Positions 1 to 11,490 of a stretch of 64,000 nucleotides of DNA are shown piece by piece (position 1 is the stretch's first letter; every line of letters begins with the position of its first letter). The translations under genes and the position numbers were made by a program. The stretch comes from Siderastrea siderea (Eukaryota > Cnidaria > Anthozoa > Scleractinia > Rhizangiidae), in assembly GCA_964030785.1 (NCBI GenBank), contig OZ034970.1:17728911-17792910 (forward strand), written 5' to 3'. Below the pieces are notes generated by a model. It had not been told where the DNA came from. It searched no databases and was given only the letters and a program-made list of their open reading frames with translations.

Positions 1-317
1 AAACCTTTCCAACAAGGCTGGATGTTCTTCCAGAATTCCTGTTCCAAAAAATGGGAAAAAATTGTATGGTGTACTGGTGTGCACTTCCGTGGTATCAATT
101 CAAGAACGGTCCATCATGTGTCCTTGGACAAATCACTTTGTTTATGTTGTCTCCACCAACTGTATAAATTCCTAAGCAGATTTCAAATTTATTGTCTTCT
201 ACTAAGGTGCTCGAAAGATTAATCTATAACGAACTATGTAACTTCTTAGAAATAGATTTTGTATAAGTATCAGTTTGCATTTTAAAAAGATACTCATTTT
301 AGAAATCACTGATACAC

Positions 318-509
318 TTGAGAAGCCCATGGATGAAAAAAATGGTTCTACAGGGTCTCTTTCTAGACTTTTTAAAGGCATTTGATACCTTGGGTCCACT
401 AATATTGCTACTTTGTATTAGAGTTGCCAAACTATACTGCTGTAACAAACTCTCTTTTCGAATTTGTGCTGATGATACAAATATGTTTTATACAAGTAAT
501 AATTTGTAA
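318..509 (+). pseudogene. Reverse transcriptase fragment (LINE remnant)
   Basis: This 63-codon open stretch retains two RT signatures: FLDFLKAFDTL, resembling the LINE 'D-SKAFDT' motif of RT block A, and a few residues later FRICADDTNMFY, resembling the Y/F-ADD catalytic block. In intact LINEs these blocks lie more than 100 residues apart, so most of the palm domain between them has been deleted. No endonuclease or zinc motif is visible nearby. It is a dead scrap, probably of a CR1/Jockey-like non-LTR element. Identification rests only on the two motifs. Confidence 0.5.
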
Positions 510-710
510 CACCTGGAGTCTATCATGAATGAGGAATTGAAGATAGTCTTTAAGTACTATCATTGTAAATTTAAATTCTGTTAAACACTTCTGCTATTAA
601 GAGTTACATTTTCAAGAAGATGATTGAGTCGATTTTTTTACATTTGGCCATTTTTTCGACATAATCTGTTTTCCGTATTTGATCTAGCAAATGCCTATGT
701 TGTGCTATAT

Positions 711-844
711 AACAAATCACTTAATGACCGGTCCCTCAGGGACCAGATAACTTTGTTTCCCTCTCAATGTTTCCCGAGAGAACATTCACATTCTCGGGAA
801 ACAAATTAACTGTTTCCCCCGGGACCAGTCATTAAGTGTTTGCT
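711..844. mobile_element. Fold-back MITE
   Basis: The outer arms 711-728 and 828-844 are inverted complements around CACTTAATGAC, and an inner pair (769-782 GTTTCCCGAGAGAA; 791-802 TTCTCGGGAAAC) nests inside them, so almost the whole 134 bp can fold into one hairpin. There is no ORF. This is the structure of a short non-autonomous DNA-transposon derivative. The parent family cannot be named, and no clear target-site duplication was found. Confidence 0.6.
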
Positions 845-1277
845 AGTGCTCTGACAAATTTAAATTGAAATTACCATATAGTCTTTGCAAGGTTTACAGA
901 TAGTCCATTGGTGAAACTTCAATGAGATGACCAATTTCTCATTGTGTCAAATCCGCAAAGCACAGAACAGACTCTGTTATGGAGAAAAATAAATGAAAAA
1001 CAAAACTTTGAAAAACGTGCCGAGTCTCACGAATACATCAGGCCACTATCAACCATGCTCTGGTCACATGCAAAAGCGGTCAACATTCGCAGGTAACAGT
1101 TCACTGTTACCCTCTGACGTCATAGTTTTCATAATGTTTCCCGCTTGTGGGCATTTGACAGGAAACAGTTGTATTGTTAGATGTCATGTGACCATGAACC
1201 AGCCAATGAACACTCGCATTGAAGCAGGAAAAAATCGAGCTATATAACAACTGCAGTTACAAAGGTTGCAGATTCAT
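845..1277. other. No gene seen
   Basis: No convincing coding sequence. A short perfect hairpin (GGTAACAGT-tc-ACTGTTACC) lies at 1092-1111. Confidence 0.5.
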
Positions 1278-2729
1278 AGCGGAGCACCATTGCTACGAAA
1301 ATATGGTAATTTTGGCTGTGACCTCAGTGTACGTCCACCCCTACAGACTCTGAGGGGAGGGGGAGGGGGAGGGGAGTCCCAAGAAAGCTGACAGGGGGTG
1401 GAGAACGCCATCTCTCCTTGGCAGAAAATCGGCAAAGTTGCCTTCGAGGACTTCATTTTTGTTGTTGGTTCTGCTGCTAACTCAGTCGGCAAAATGCTTG
1501 CGTTCTCAGCATTTCGCAGTGGTCATGACACCAATAATCTCCTATGCATCCATTCTAAGGTTGTCATGCAACAATCCTGTCCAGGGAGGAGGACCAGCAT
1601 CATTGAATAAGGTCTAGAAAGAAGCAGTACACACAAAAAAGGAAGCACACATGGCGAGCAGAGCGAGCAAATATATTAGCCCTGAGTTGGGGGGGGGGGG
1701 GGGGCTCTGCCTCCGTGATCTCCTTCCCAGTCTGTTGTCCGCTCGCCTCTTTTTCCCTCACCCTAATACTCACTAAGAAGCCTGATAACTGATTTCTTAA
1801 ACTTTTAATGTTTTCAGTCAGTTTCCTTGAGCATATCAAAATGAGTGTAATGGACAGTTTAGCATTGGAGAAGGCTACAGAGGTATAGACTATAATTCCC
1901 ATACTTTTTGTATTATGTGAAAGGTGGGCACGTTTGGTTTTACCACCTTTGAAAGAATCTAGCCAATTACACATGTGATCTTCAAGTTTGCGTAGAAATC
2001 CACTTTGCCGCTGTTGATGCCTATGTTGGGAGCTGTAAGTTTGTGTTGTTTCAAAGTGTGGCTCATGCTGGTATTGCACAACCTCGATCCCAGAGAGGCC
2101 TGTAATCGAGGTTGTGTCAAGTAGTGAAGGAAAAAAGGTCATCTCTTGCATATCTTTGCTATGGTCTCGGAAGTGTCACCAGTTAGTCTAATTGTTTTAG
2201 CATTTAACAGTAGTTTTCATAGTGTACCTGTACATGTTTTTAAAGTTACTGTTGTTATCAGTATTTTGATTCGTTGTTATTCGTTACTGTAATTATTTTA
2301 CTTTACTTTTCTGAAGACCTCCCTGAAGAGCATTGCATGATGACCCTAAGAACAGCTGCGTGGGAGACCCAGTGCCAAATATAGTAGAGCTAGTGCCTTC
2401 TCGTTGTTTCTGTCCACAACCATGGGTTTTGTGACGGTGTGAACACATTTTCCCAGAGAAACACCCGCCTCTTTAGTCGACCGAGCTGCGATCAATAAAC
2501 AGTTGTTCAAGTATTAAAATGAAGACTCCTTTTGACGACACTGCAGGCTGGTCAAGTGGTTAGTGCAATCGCTTTGCACTCCAATGGGAGCAGCAACAGT
2601 GGGTTTGAATCTCGGATGGAGGAAAGTTTTTTTTCATTCTTTTTTTTTGTTAATGCCTATAAAAATGAATAAGTTCCAGCGATAAAAAAGTGGAGCTCTG
2701 CTTTTAGGCTTGGCTAAATCTATATATTA
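1278..2729 (+). mobile_element. Composite repeat copy R1 (head + tRNA-like + tail)
   Basis: The head begins AGCGGAGCACCAT, followed about 50 bp on by a 'gtacgtccaccc..cagactctg' stretch and a G-rich tract (1352-1376). The same head recurs at 2872, 28776 and, on the minus strand, at 28720 and 54536. The copy ends in the shared tail CTTGGCTAAATC..TATATATTA (to 2729), also seen at 4770, 30696 and, inverted, at 27888. A tRNA-like block (2545-2625) sits just before the tail. A minus-strand open stretch within it (1600-2151, 183 codons) has no recognisable motif and a run of 16 G in its span, so I do not call it a gene. Confidence 0.55.
2545..2625 (+). repeat. tRNA-derived (SINE-like) head inside R1
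   Basis: CTGGTCAAGTGGTTAG resembles an RNA polymerase III A box and GGGTTTGAATCTC a B box, about 45 bp apart, in an overall arrangement like a class II (Ser/Leu) tRNA. The acceptor stem does not pair convincingly and a T-rich tract follows, so this is a tRNA-derived repeat head, not a tRNA gene. Confidence 0.4.
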
Positions 2730-2871
2730 GTCACAATACTAGAAATAAAGAATGTCTCCACCTCCCCAAGTGCCTGACTGCCCTGACCCAGGGATCATTT
2801 GTGTAATGTGGTGCCTGTGCCAGTGTCTTCCCTCAAATTCATGTTATTATGCAACTGGCTTAGTAATTAGT

Positions 2872-4770
2872 AGCGGAGCTCGTGGAGCACCATGGGTAAG
2901 CAAATTTGGTAACCCACTGCTCCGAAAAATTTTGGTTCTGATGTCAGGGTCCGTCTATCCGTCTGTAGACTCTGGGGGAGGGTGAGGGGAGTCCCAAGAC
3001 AACCCGACCAGGGGAGGCGGAATGCCATCTTGTAGCTGAAGTAAACAATATGGCAGCTGGTTCCTTGTATGCTCGATTTTCAAGATGATAATTGTAATAC
3101 ATTCTTGGAATGAAGACTTGTAACAGTTCATCAAGAAAAGGAAAAGGATTGCTTTAATCTCCATGGCACATATAGAAGATATTGGAGAGCTTGAAGGGAA
3201 GAAATCCTTATTCGAGGACATACTTGTTTTCTTCAAAGCTAAGGAGATCTGGAAAGAACCCGGTGACTTTCGTTTAGATTTTCAAGTCTTTCTTTCAGTT
3301 CAGTAGTAAAGTAAATTACAGATTTGATTGTGGATTTACATTGTAAAAATTGTTTAATTGAGCGACTTTACATGTTTAGTAAATTACGGTAATTTTCTTG
3401 AAATGTTTTAAAAACGTGTTTTAAATAGCTGGGAAAGTACCTTGTAGTTCCCGTTTGTCGGCTTCCGAGTATAAATAGACTTCACTCAAGGGGAAAATTG
3501 AATGCAGTTTGCTTTCCTAGGCAAACAAGTCCTTCGTATGTGAATGACATTTCATGTTTTTGAAGGTTTCTTCTCCCTTTTTCTGTGTTTATTCATTAAA
3601 GGATTTCCATTACTGAGCAATCTGATATTTAAGCGCAATTTCCTTTTGAACTTTAGTGCGTAATTTTCAATATTTTTCTTTGAGCAATTCTAGTCAGTAG
3701 TGTATTTTATTGGAAAAGTAGAAATCGTGACTATTCTAGATTGAGTCTTATATTTTCAATCTAGGTTGTTTTTCTTCGGCACCACATATTGGGTTGTTTT
3801 GACTAATTCGTAATTTACTATTCAACACCTGAAGAGTCGCTCTGTCGTCAGTATTTGTTATTAAGTTTATAGTCTTAGTGTAAAGCTCCCTATGTTTTTT
3901 GTTAGGTTGTGGAATATTTTATCTTCCTTATATTTTTATATTTTTTTGGTTTCTTCATTTGAAGTGAATGACATTTCTGTCCCAATTTAGCGACTATACT
4001 TAGAATCGCCGTTTCAGTGAGTGAGTTCAGTGTGGCATGTTTTCGTGTTCGTTTTTTTTTAACCACTAAGTCATATCAGTGTGTCTTTAGTTACAGATCG
4101 AAATGAAATCTTTCTTTAAGTAACTATAAGCAAAGCATTTCTCGGTTTAAGACTATTTTGCCTAAAGGAGACTCTAAAAGCTTTCTAAAATTAGTTCAGG
4201 GTGTGTTCTTGAAAGCGCCCGACTTAATACTTCGCGGGTGAAAAACTTGTGTCATTTTCTCTTGATAATTTTAGGTGTGCTTGAAAGTTTCCGAAAACAT
4301 TTATTGGGTAATTTTTTGTCAGTAAATGGTTTGATGCCGGGAAAATATTTTCTTTGGCAAAATAGATTTTGAGAAATGTTTCATGGTTAACAGAATTAAA
4401 CAGCCAGAGGGATGCATTGGAGCAGTGAGAAATGTGTATTTGAAGGGAAAAGTCTGTTGAGTCGCTACCGGGAGCAACTTTAGTGGTTTTTTTTAGCAAC
4501 TGTAGTTTTACAAGTACTCTTCTTGAACTTAATTAGCTAGCTTTCGAAAGAATGCTACAAGAAGGCTGTTGGTGAAAGTCGTGCTGAAGTCTTCTCTTTG
4601 AAGAAAAATAAGCCAACTCAGTTTCCTCAGTGGTCCGCATGTTCTACCTTGCTGTTTTTCACCTCTTGGCGAATAACTGTACAACTAAAATTTAATGTAT
4701 TTTACGGGCCAACAAGCATGAAAGAGAGATGTGGAGGTCCGCTTTTAGGCTTGGCTAAATCTATATATTA
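2872..4770 (+). mobile_element. Composite repeat copy R2 (1.9 kb)
   Basis: The head AGCGGAGCTCGTGGAGCACC begins the copy and the GGCTTGGCTAAATC..TATATATTA tail ends it. It is collinear with R4 (28776-30696) over its whole length with scattered substitutions and short indels, so both derive from one master sequence. No ORF of credible coding character exists in either. The first ten bases (AGCGGAGCTC) are the inverted complement of GAGCTCCGCT just before the R4 tail; in R2 that tail site is mutated (GAGGTCCGCT). Confidence 0.7.
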
Positions 4771-5089
4771 TGTGTACTTTTCGTATCTGTTATCAGTTTG
4801 TATTATAGCCGTCATTAGAAATAACGTCTTCGGGAGTTAGTTAGCAGTTAATAGATGCAGTTATGTAGTTACACCCTTATTGCAATATAACAGAGTTACT
4901 CAGGATGATGTCTCAGTCACTCAGTAGCTGATCTGTTTTTCAGGCTCGTGTTGTGTATGCCATAACAAACATAATAAGCTAAACATTTTCCCAACAATGC
5001 AGCAAAAAATGCTGCAAAATGTGATAGGACCCATGACGCAGTAGCCTACGTATGAACGCAAACAAGTAGCACTGTGAATGTGGCTGGTT
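4771..5089. other. No gene seen
   Basis: AT-rich sequence with no motif, splice-consistent ORF or repeat partner that I could find in the window. Confidence 0.4.
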
Positions 5090-5149
5090 TATTATGATTG
5101 TGATTGTTACTTTGACTGGATGCTTAATTTCCTTTACTGTTATTACTTT

Positions 5150-5400
5150 GTTCAAATCCAGACTGGTTAGATCATTTTCTGGACATGGAGATCTAAAAAG
5201 TGCGACACTGATTATGTCATTTTCCAACAATGGAGATCTCAGAAATTCACGTCTGTTTACGTCTTTTTCCAAACACAGAGACCCAATGTCAGATTTGTTA
5301 TGTCATTTTCCAGACAGAGAAATCTCATAAAATCCAAGACTGCAAATGACATTCCCCAAACACGAAGACAATATTAATTCTTGAGTGGATTTTTCATTTG
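5150..5400 (+). repeat. Degenerate ~45-bp tandem repeat
   Basis: Units of the form 'ATGTCATTTTCCAaaca..gGAGAtct..' recur at about 45-bp spacing (roughly 5170, 5215, 5262, 5303, 5347) with heavy divergence. The frame at 5094-5330 reads as repeating SFSxxGDLxxxxL peptides, but it is short and open by virtue of the repeat, so I treat it as a minisatellite rather than a gene. Confidence 0.5.
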
Positions 5401-6053
5401 ATAAACCTGGAAAAATGAAATACCCTGTTCTGGATAAATGATTTCCCACAGTTGGACGTTACATTTATCCTTTTCTGGAGATTGCAATTTTCCTGTTTTT
5501 ACAGTCCTAGATGTGCTAGGATCGGGATTTGTTTTTACCCACACTGGATATTTCTAGATAAAGCAAACTTGGGGAAATGGCACTTTCTCCAAACGTGGAT
5601 TTTACTTGAAACCACGAAACGTCCAGACAACCAAGTAAAAAGTAGATTGGATTTTTTATACTTTTCTTTTTCCTGTAAACTAGCTAGAAAGAGCACTTTT
5701 CATCTTCAATAAAACCTATCTGATATAGTTTGGTATTAGTAAAAGACAATAGCATTTAGAATTTGTATTGAAAGAGTTTTAAACTGTAGTTCCATATTAG
5801 TAGATCCTCTGTGAAATAAAAAACTCGCAGTTCAATTTCTGAGAATAATTGGGTATTTTGGCTTTAGAACTCACAAAGAATTATAACCACAATCAGTTAA
5901 CTGTTATCTTTAACTTGGGAACGTTTGTTGCATGCAAGGAACCAACCTGCTTTTTTTCATGTTCAACATTTGTCGTGTGAGGACAATTTCACCTAACAAA
6001 AAAGAAAAGAAAAAAAACTACAGACAAATCAGTGATTTTCCCTCTTTCTCAGG

Positions 6054-6230
6054 CTGGGTGAGGTGTGCGAAAATGCGGTTGCCCTGTTGCACCACATTGC
6101 TTCTGAACTAGGAAAGGGAAAGAATAAACCTCGTACATCCATGCCGCAGACACAGGGGCGACCCTTCATGGAGGCTAGAAAAACGTATGGTCCTAAGAAG
6201 CTTTCAGAAATAAGAATTAAAAAGGCCTGA
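6054..6230 (+). other. Exon-like ORF, unknown product
   Basis: A pyrimidine-rich acceptor (..CCCTCTTTCTCAG at 6052) opens a 58-codon frame ending in TGA at 6230. It reads LGEVCENAVALLHHIASELG near its start and a Lys/Arg-rich end. The composition is protein-like (an amphipathic helix followed by a basic tail), but I recognise no family. It could be the last exon of an unknown gene or part of a decayed transposon. No partner exon with matching phase was established. Confidence 0.3.
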
Positions 6231-6295
6231 AAAAAGCTTCACATATTCTTAATAAAGATATCATTTACTAATGACAGTAAATTAACTAGTAATCT

Positions 6296-6484
6296 TTAAT
6301 CGATCCAGATCTTCCTTCAAACAAGCTATTTCAGGACGACATGGGACTGATTTGGGATGAGTTAAACATTCCAGCTCTGTTTCAGTACCCAACGCAGCCA
6401 TTACCAAAACCTAAGACCAAGGTACCGTTGCCAACGCCACTATCAGATGTTCCGCCAGCATCTTTCCTCTCTTTCGATCAGTAG
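6296..6484 (+). other. Proline-rich coding-like fragment, unknown
   Basis: A 62-codon open frame ending in TAG at 6484 contains MGLIWDELNIPALFQYPTQP followed by a Pro/Lys-rich stretch. It has no ATG near its start and directly follows the 6054-6230 fragment, possibly from the same decayed gene. I cannot name the family. Confidence 0.25.
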
Positions 6485-7705
6485 CTTCAACTGGTCAAGA
6501 TCCAAAAGACAAGCTCGAGCTGGAGTTCAACTGGTGCTCTCAAATCAGCGAACGCTATAACCAGAAAATCATGATAATATTGTTATCGAATTTCTTACTT
6601 TTGGCTGGCCTATTAATTATGCTTCACCTACACATCCTGCCACAGCATTATGTAATCACCCTTCGGCCTTGCAGTGTGTTTCGCATGCACAAGACTTCAT
6701 TGCAATTGAATCGAGCTCAGACACCATAGCAGGTCTCTTTGGGAACCCTCTTTCTCAGACCACTTCGTTTATCCTCCTTTTCATATCTTACCCAATTGAC
6801 GTTCTTCAAATCGCCAGTAGTTATGGATCTTAGTTTCCTCGTGGCCACTCAGTAATTGGCGGTATTTAGGGCCACTACTTTAAGTTGCACTTACTCAGCA
6901 GTGATCAACATGTCGAATTCAGTCCTCGAGAAAGGTCGCAATTGTCTCATTTTTCAAGAATGACTTTCCAATCGATCCAAAGGATTACAATTTTCTCGGT
7001 TTCTGGTATGATGGACAATTTTACTTCAATACTTACTGTCCATTTGGTTTACTCTAATCAGCTATGATTTGTCAATGCACCACACAAGAGGTTGTGCACA
7101 TATTCAACCAACAGGGTTCTTGGCAGATAAGGCTATGAATGTTCATTCTTGACCTTGGAATGAATATTTCTAAAATAATACTTGCATCAAGGTCTAAATT
7201 AAAAGCAATGAGCTTTCAAATGCATATCAGAGTCTTAATCAGCAATGACTGAGCTCCACGTTATCACGTGACTCATATGTATTTAGCCATGCGACAACAA
7301 GTGCTTAAAAACAGCGGCTATTCAGGGTAGGATGCTGATGTCTGATGTAGATCGTCTCCTTGATTTTCCTTTTTATGTCCACAGTTTCCTGGTCAAGGAT
7401 TTCTTAGCAGATGTTTACTTCGAGGACTTCTATGTTGCTGAACATCTGTCAATTGCTGCTCAAGCCTTCTCTTAACTCAGTCAGTTATTTACTTACCTTG
7501 GATTAGTTTCTTCACCAGAGAAGGACTCTCCACCTTCTACATCTATGATCTGCCTCGGAATTCTACTTGATAGTGCAGCCTTTACACTTGAGGTTCCTCC
7601 AAACTGATTTGACGATTTATTGAAGGAACTGTATGTGGTGTACTGGCGTGACAAACATATTCTATGACGTCACAGTAGTCACATGATCAGAAGCCTTCTA
7701 AAGAG
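6485..7705. other. No gene seen
   Basis: No recognisable coding sequence. The right end (about 7640-7705) may be leader of the gypsy remnant that starts at 7706, but no LTR pair could be found. Confidence 0.4.
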
Positions 7706-9343
7706 ATGCCTGATACCGTAGAAGCCCAAGCCACCGCGCCATTGATCGTGGCTCGGGCTAATCTACAGCCGCCAGAACCACTTGTGGTTGATCACAACCT
7801 GACTACTAACTACAAATAACAGAAGAAAGTTTGGGAAAGGATTGAAATCGCTGCCGGTATTAACAAGCAAGCAGATCTTGTTAGAGTGTCAACATTACTG
7901 TTGGTCATCAGAGGAGACGCTGTAAAGGCATCCAATGCGTTCACTTGAGGCGAGAGCAAAAAGAATGACAGCATCAAGGATGTTTTGGCTAAATTTGTCG
8001 AGTACTGCAAACCTCAAACCCAAGTTATACATGAAAGATACCGTTTCACAAATCATAAACAAGAGACTGGCAAAAGCATTGCCACCTCTGTGACCAAGTT
8101 GCACATGATTGCAGAAAACTGTGTACTTGATGGTACAAGTACGGAAAAGATTTCACGTGATCATTTGGTCCTTGGAATCCAAGACGAGAAGGTCCACGAA
8201 TGGCTAACCTGACCTTATAGAAAGCAATCCATATCTTCAACGTTGCCAAACAAATGAGTCAAAAGTTGAAGCTCATGAGCGACGTAACAGAGGATTCAGT
8301 TGGTGCTGTTAGACAAAATACCAGAAAGCCACCTGATGCACCGAATCATCCAGAATGCAGATTCTGTGGGTACAACCAGCCTGTCACTGTGCAGTGTAAT
8401 GCGAGCCAGTCGGGCCTGGAAGCAGTATCCTACAGGACGGTCAGCCCATTTGCTATGCTTCTCATACTTTCACTGACACAAAAACACATTACGTGCAAAT
8501 AGAAAAACAAAGGCTGGCAGTCTTTTGGTCATGCGATAAATTTGACCAGTACCTGTCTTCAAGAAAGAGATACACAAGTCACCAAAGTGCCTGCAACGCA
8601 TGCGTCTGGCCCTACAGAAGTACAATTTAGATGCACAGTACGAGATAAAGAAGGGTCCACTCATGTACATTGCAGATGCACTGAGTCGAGCATATATGAA
8701 GACAACACAGGGTGCCTGGACAGAGTTTTGTACGATTTGATCACTTGAGAGAGTTGACCATGAATAACGTATCCTAGTCGATCCCCCTAAATGAGATGTG
8801 TTCTGTGAGCAGGTGGCTGCAGATGCTGATATCCAGGAACTAAGCAGAATTATTAAGCAAGGTTGGCCTGACAAGAAGAAGTGTCCGCCTGCTGTTTGCC
8901 CTCATTATGATGAACGTGGTGAGTTGTTAGAGTCGCGTGTCTTGGCTTTCCGTCGGGAATAGCTTGTAGTACCATGATCGCTTTGGAGAGACATGCTTGC
9001 CCAGCTCCACAGCAGCCACATTGGGATTGGAGGATGCATTCATCGTGCCCACAAAATATTGTACTGGCCCCAAATGAGCGTTGAAATCAGAGACTTTGTG
9101 TCAAGATACATTGTCTTAACAAACAGACCAGCACAAGCCCGCAAGGAACTCCAGCCGCATGGGTTATCGTCACGCCCTTGGCAGAAAATTGTAGGTGATC
9201 TCTTTGTCATGGGATGACAGACATTCTTAATCCTGGTGGATTACTGGTCCAGTTACTTTCAAGCCACTGACATACACAACAAGACATCACAGGCTGTAAT
9301 TATTCAGTGCAAAGTGCAATTTGCCCGCCATGGCATCTTAGAG
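7706..9343 (+). pseudogene. Collapsed Ty3/gypsy retrotransposon (gag, RNase H, integrase pieces)
   Basis: The start at 7706 opens a gag-like frame broken by stops near 7816 and 7946; the best gag stretch is 7985-8212 (Arg/Lys-rich, ends VHEWLT). A C-x2-C remnant (CRFCGYN) near 8360 marks the nucleocapsid region. Directly after it (about 8396) the reading jumps to an RNase H segment with DASQSG-like and QIEKQRLAVFWSCDKF motifs, so protease and RT have been deleted. From about 8820 an integrase zinc-binding segment follows (LHSSHIGIGGCIHRAH, LYWPQMS), then the start of the catalytic core (VDYWSSYFQA near 9240). The copy stops at about 9343, before the second catalytic acid, where a minus-strand remnant begins. 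There are several stops and frameshifts and no LTRs. Confidence 0.75.
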
Positions 9344-10096
9344 GTTCTTATCTCTCTCTTTGATAGACAATCTTCAGAATTATCTAGCCAGTGATCTCTC
9401 TCAGCGCAATGTGCAAGCATTCGGTTACACATAGTTTTATTTCTAAACCAGTTCTTTACCTCACTCTTGAGACCCAAGTACAAATATTTTGTGTAACCTG
9501 AATTAGCACAGTAAGGACACTTGTCTTGTTTGCTATCCATATCCTGAACGTGCCATGGTAGACATTCTTCTTAGTAGTCTTCTCATCTTTTCTGATTTCC
9601 TTTTCCTCGAAACAGAAACAAACAAAGTACTATTTAACATCTTCACATCCCTCGCAACTGTACATCATTCCAACTTTTTGGCCATGAGGTAGTCGAACTC
9701 TTGACATCCTTGCTTAAAGAAGAAAAGAACAGTTTCTTTCCATACTCCAAAACCTGTTCGAACGTTCTTACCGAAGCTCCACCTTGATGCTTTATTCTAA
9801 GGGCATCCAGTACAGCCTTAACTACTAACTTTTCAAGGGTGCTGTTCAATGTTGATGCTATCAGCATCCTCCAATTCACTACTTTCAAGAGGTTCCACCA
9901 GCGGTGAATCGGTCCCGAAGAGTTCCGTTTGAGTCAACGTCTGATTGGTAAGAACAATTTCCGACCGCAAATTCATGTGTTTCTTACCAGTGTCGAACTT
10001 ACCTGTTTTTTGGTCAGTTGCTCTTCCATTGCATCTGAAGCATGTGCAGTGAACGTGTCTATGTTTTTTCTTTACACTCACAGCCTGGAATTTCAT
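9344..10096 (-). pseudogene. Transposon-type protein remnant with CxxC motif
   Basis: Three minus-strand frames read in order: 10096-9833 (HCTCFRCNGRATD, a Cys-rich motif near the N-terminus), 9888-9643 (helical, Leu-rich, then WPKSW) and 9540-9344 (DKCPYCANSGYTKYLYLGLK, a C-x2-C zinc motif, then WFRNKTMC). Frameshifts separate them. The succession of a Cys-rich head, helical middle and zinc motif resembles the N-terminal part of large eukaryotic DNA-transposon proteins (CACTA/tnp2 or KDZ style). The catalytic domain is absent. Family assignment is tentative; the left end abuts the gypsy remnant. Confidence 0.4.
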
Positions 10097-10293
10097 CTCT
10101 TGACCAGGTAGAACTTGCTCTTTATTTAAAAATGCTGGTCATAGGGAAAAAACGATCAATCTACCATTTTCAACCTGCACGGCGCAATGAAAGGATCACT
10201 GGTACACAAATTCTGCACCAGAAAATACATGTAAGCCAATCACTAGTGCCACAACGCATGATGCAATCCAGAGCCCTTATTCTTTTTGGTCAG

Positions 10294-11115
10294 CAAACGA
10301 TCCATTCGGGCTGTACGTGCAGACATTAGGTTGTGTGAGGACTTCGGCAGCAAGAGCCTTTCATCTTTTAGTTGTAAAATTATTGTACAGTCTTCTCCCC
10401 AAGAGGCCAATTCTGATGGAGCCATTAGCGATAGTACAAGTAACGATGAATTTTGTCTTTCAAAAGCAAATAATGCAGAGATAGTGTCAAAATTACGAGA
10501 AATAGTGGGAGATGAAATGACAAAGGCTTTTGACGGTAAGCTTTAATTGATGTTTGATGGAAAGCTCAAGTCACATTAGTGTATGCCCTTATTCAGTGAT
10601 TTGAATATCAGACGCTTCAGTTTTCCGTCTGTGTGATATTCCAGTGTGTTAGTCTTAGATAAACTTGTTAGGTTTGGCAATATGTTTGATTCAGCCGTAA
10701 ACAGAACAGCAAAACTTTGGCACCATTATGGGCAATGCATGAACCGCCTAAGATACAAGCTAACTACTCCCTGTTGATTCAAATACTTTCTATTTGGAAC
10801 AACCGCTTCTCTATGAAGGCTTTAAAATTAAGTAGTATCTATATATATAACTTTACCTTGTCTAAAGTACTACTGCCATATGTTTATAGCTGAAGAATTG
10901 TTGAACGAAGAAGGAATTAAGGATTTGATGACCAGAGATGCTGGTGCACCAATCTTTAGCAGGCTTGGACTGAACCAAAAAAAGCCATTCGCTTCAAAGC
11001 TGAATTTGCAAAAAAAATTTCTGAACAACAGATCATTTCTGGAAAAAAGGCGTCACAAATGGAGGACATGGCCTTCTTCTCCGCTGCACAAAAGAGCTCC
11101 TACCTCCTAAAGTAA
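10294..11115 (+). pseudogene. Two-exon gene fragment, unknown product
   Basis: Exon a (10294-10535) follows the acceptor CTTTTTGGTCAG and ends at the donor G|GTAAGC. Exon b (10890-11115) follows ATGTTTATAG. The phase matches exactly: the single G at the end of exon a joins CT of exon b into an Ala codon. Exon a is Ser/Asp/Glu-rich and then helical (AEIVSKLREIVGDEMTKAFD). Exon b contains GIKDLMTRDAGAPIFSRLGL. A one-base indel in the A-run near 10977 shifts the frame; the shifted frame stays open to a TAA at 11115. I do not recognise the family. The spliced structure suggests a former host gene or an intron-bearing transposon gene; earlier exons were not found. Confidence 0.45.
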
Positions 11116-11149
11116 CTTCGTTTGGAATGTTTCTCTTTTTTCCCCCAAG

Positions 11150-11490
11150 GTATTTGAGTTAGGAAAAAACATAAGCGAGTTTGGCACTCTACAAGACCGT
11201 GCTGCCAAACTTTTCAATTATCTGCCTAGAGACGTTAACCAATGCACGGACAAAGCCGAATTGAAACGGAAATGCAGAAGCCATTATTTCTCTCATGCCA
11301 AGGCTGACTTTAACATTATTTAGCAGCTGTCTTAGTTTTCGTATTCTTTTCCCAATTTGTAATTAGATTGTTTCTATTATATAAACTCCATATATTAATT
11401 AATTTTACCATTTTATCTTTGTAATGTAGCCTTAGCAAAGAGGAACCACCCAGTGGATTTTTTAATAAATCGTTGTTATTATTATTACTA
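11150..11490 (+). mobile_element. 3' end of a CR1-like LINE
   Basis: The last ~55 codons of a LINE ORF2 are readable: RAAKLFNYLPRDVNQ matches the 'W/FN-LP--V' tail typical of CR1/Jockey-like polyproteins, ending in TAG at about 11323. A short 3' UTR follows and closes with a TTATTATTA-type microsatellite near 11485, the usual 3' terminus of such LINEs. Everything upstream has been lost (5' truncation). Confidence 0.55.

Noticed and set aside
1600..2151. 183-codon minus-strand ORF
   Set aside because: It lies inside composite repeat R1, spans a 16-G run and has no motif; open by chance.
2545..2625. Possible tRNA-Ser/Leu gene
   Set aside because: A- and B-box-like words are present but no acceptor stem pairs; it sits inside a repeat, so it is a tRNA-derived head.
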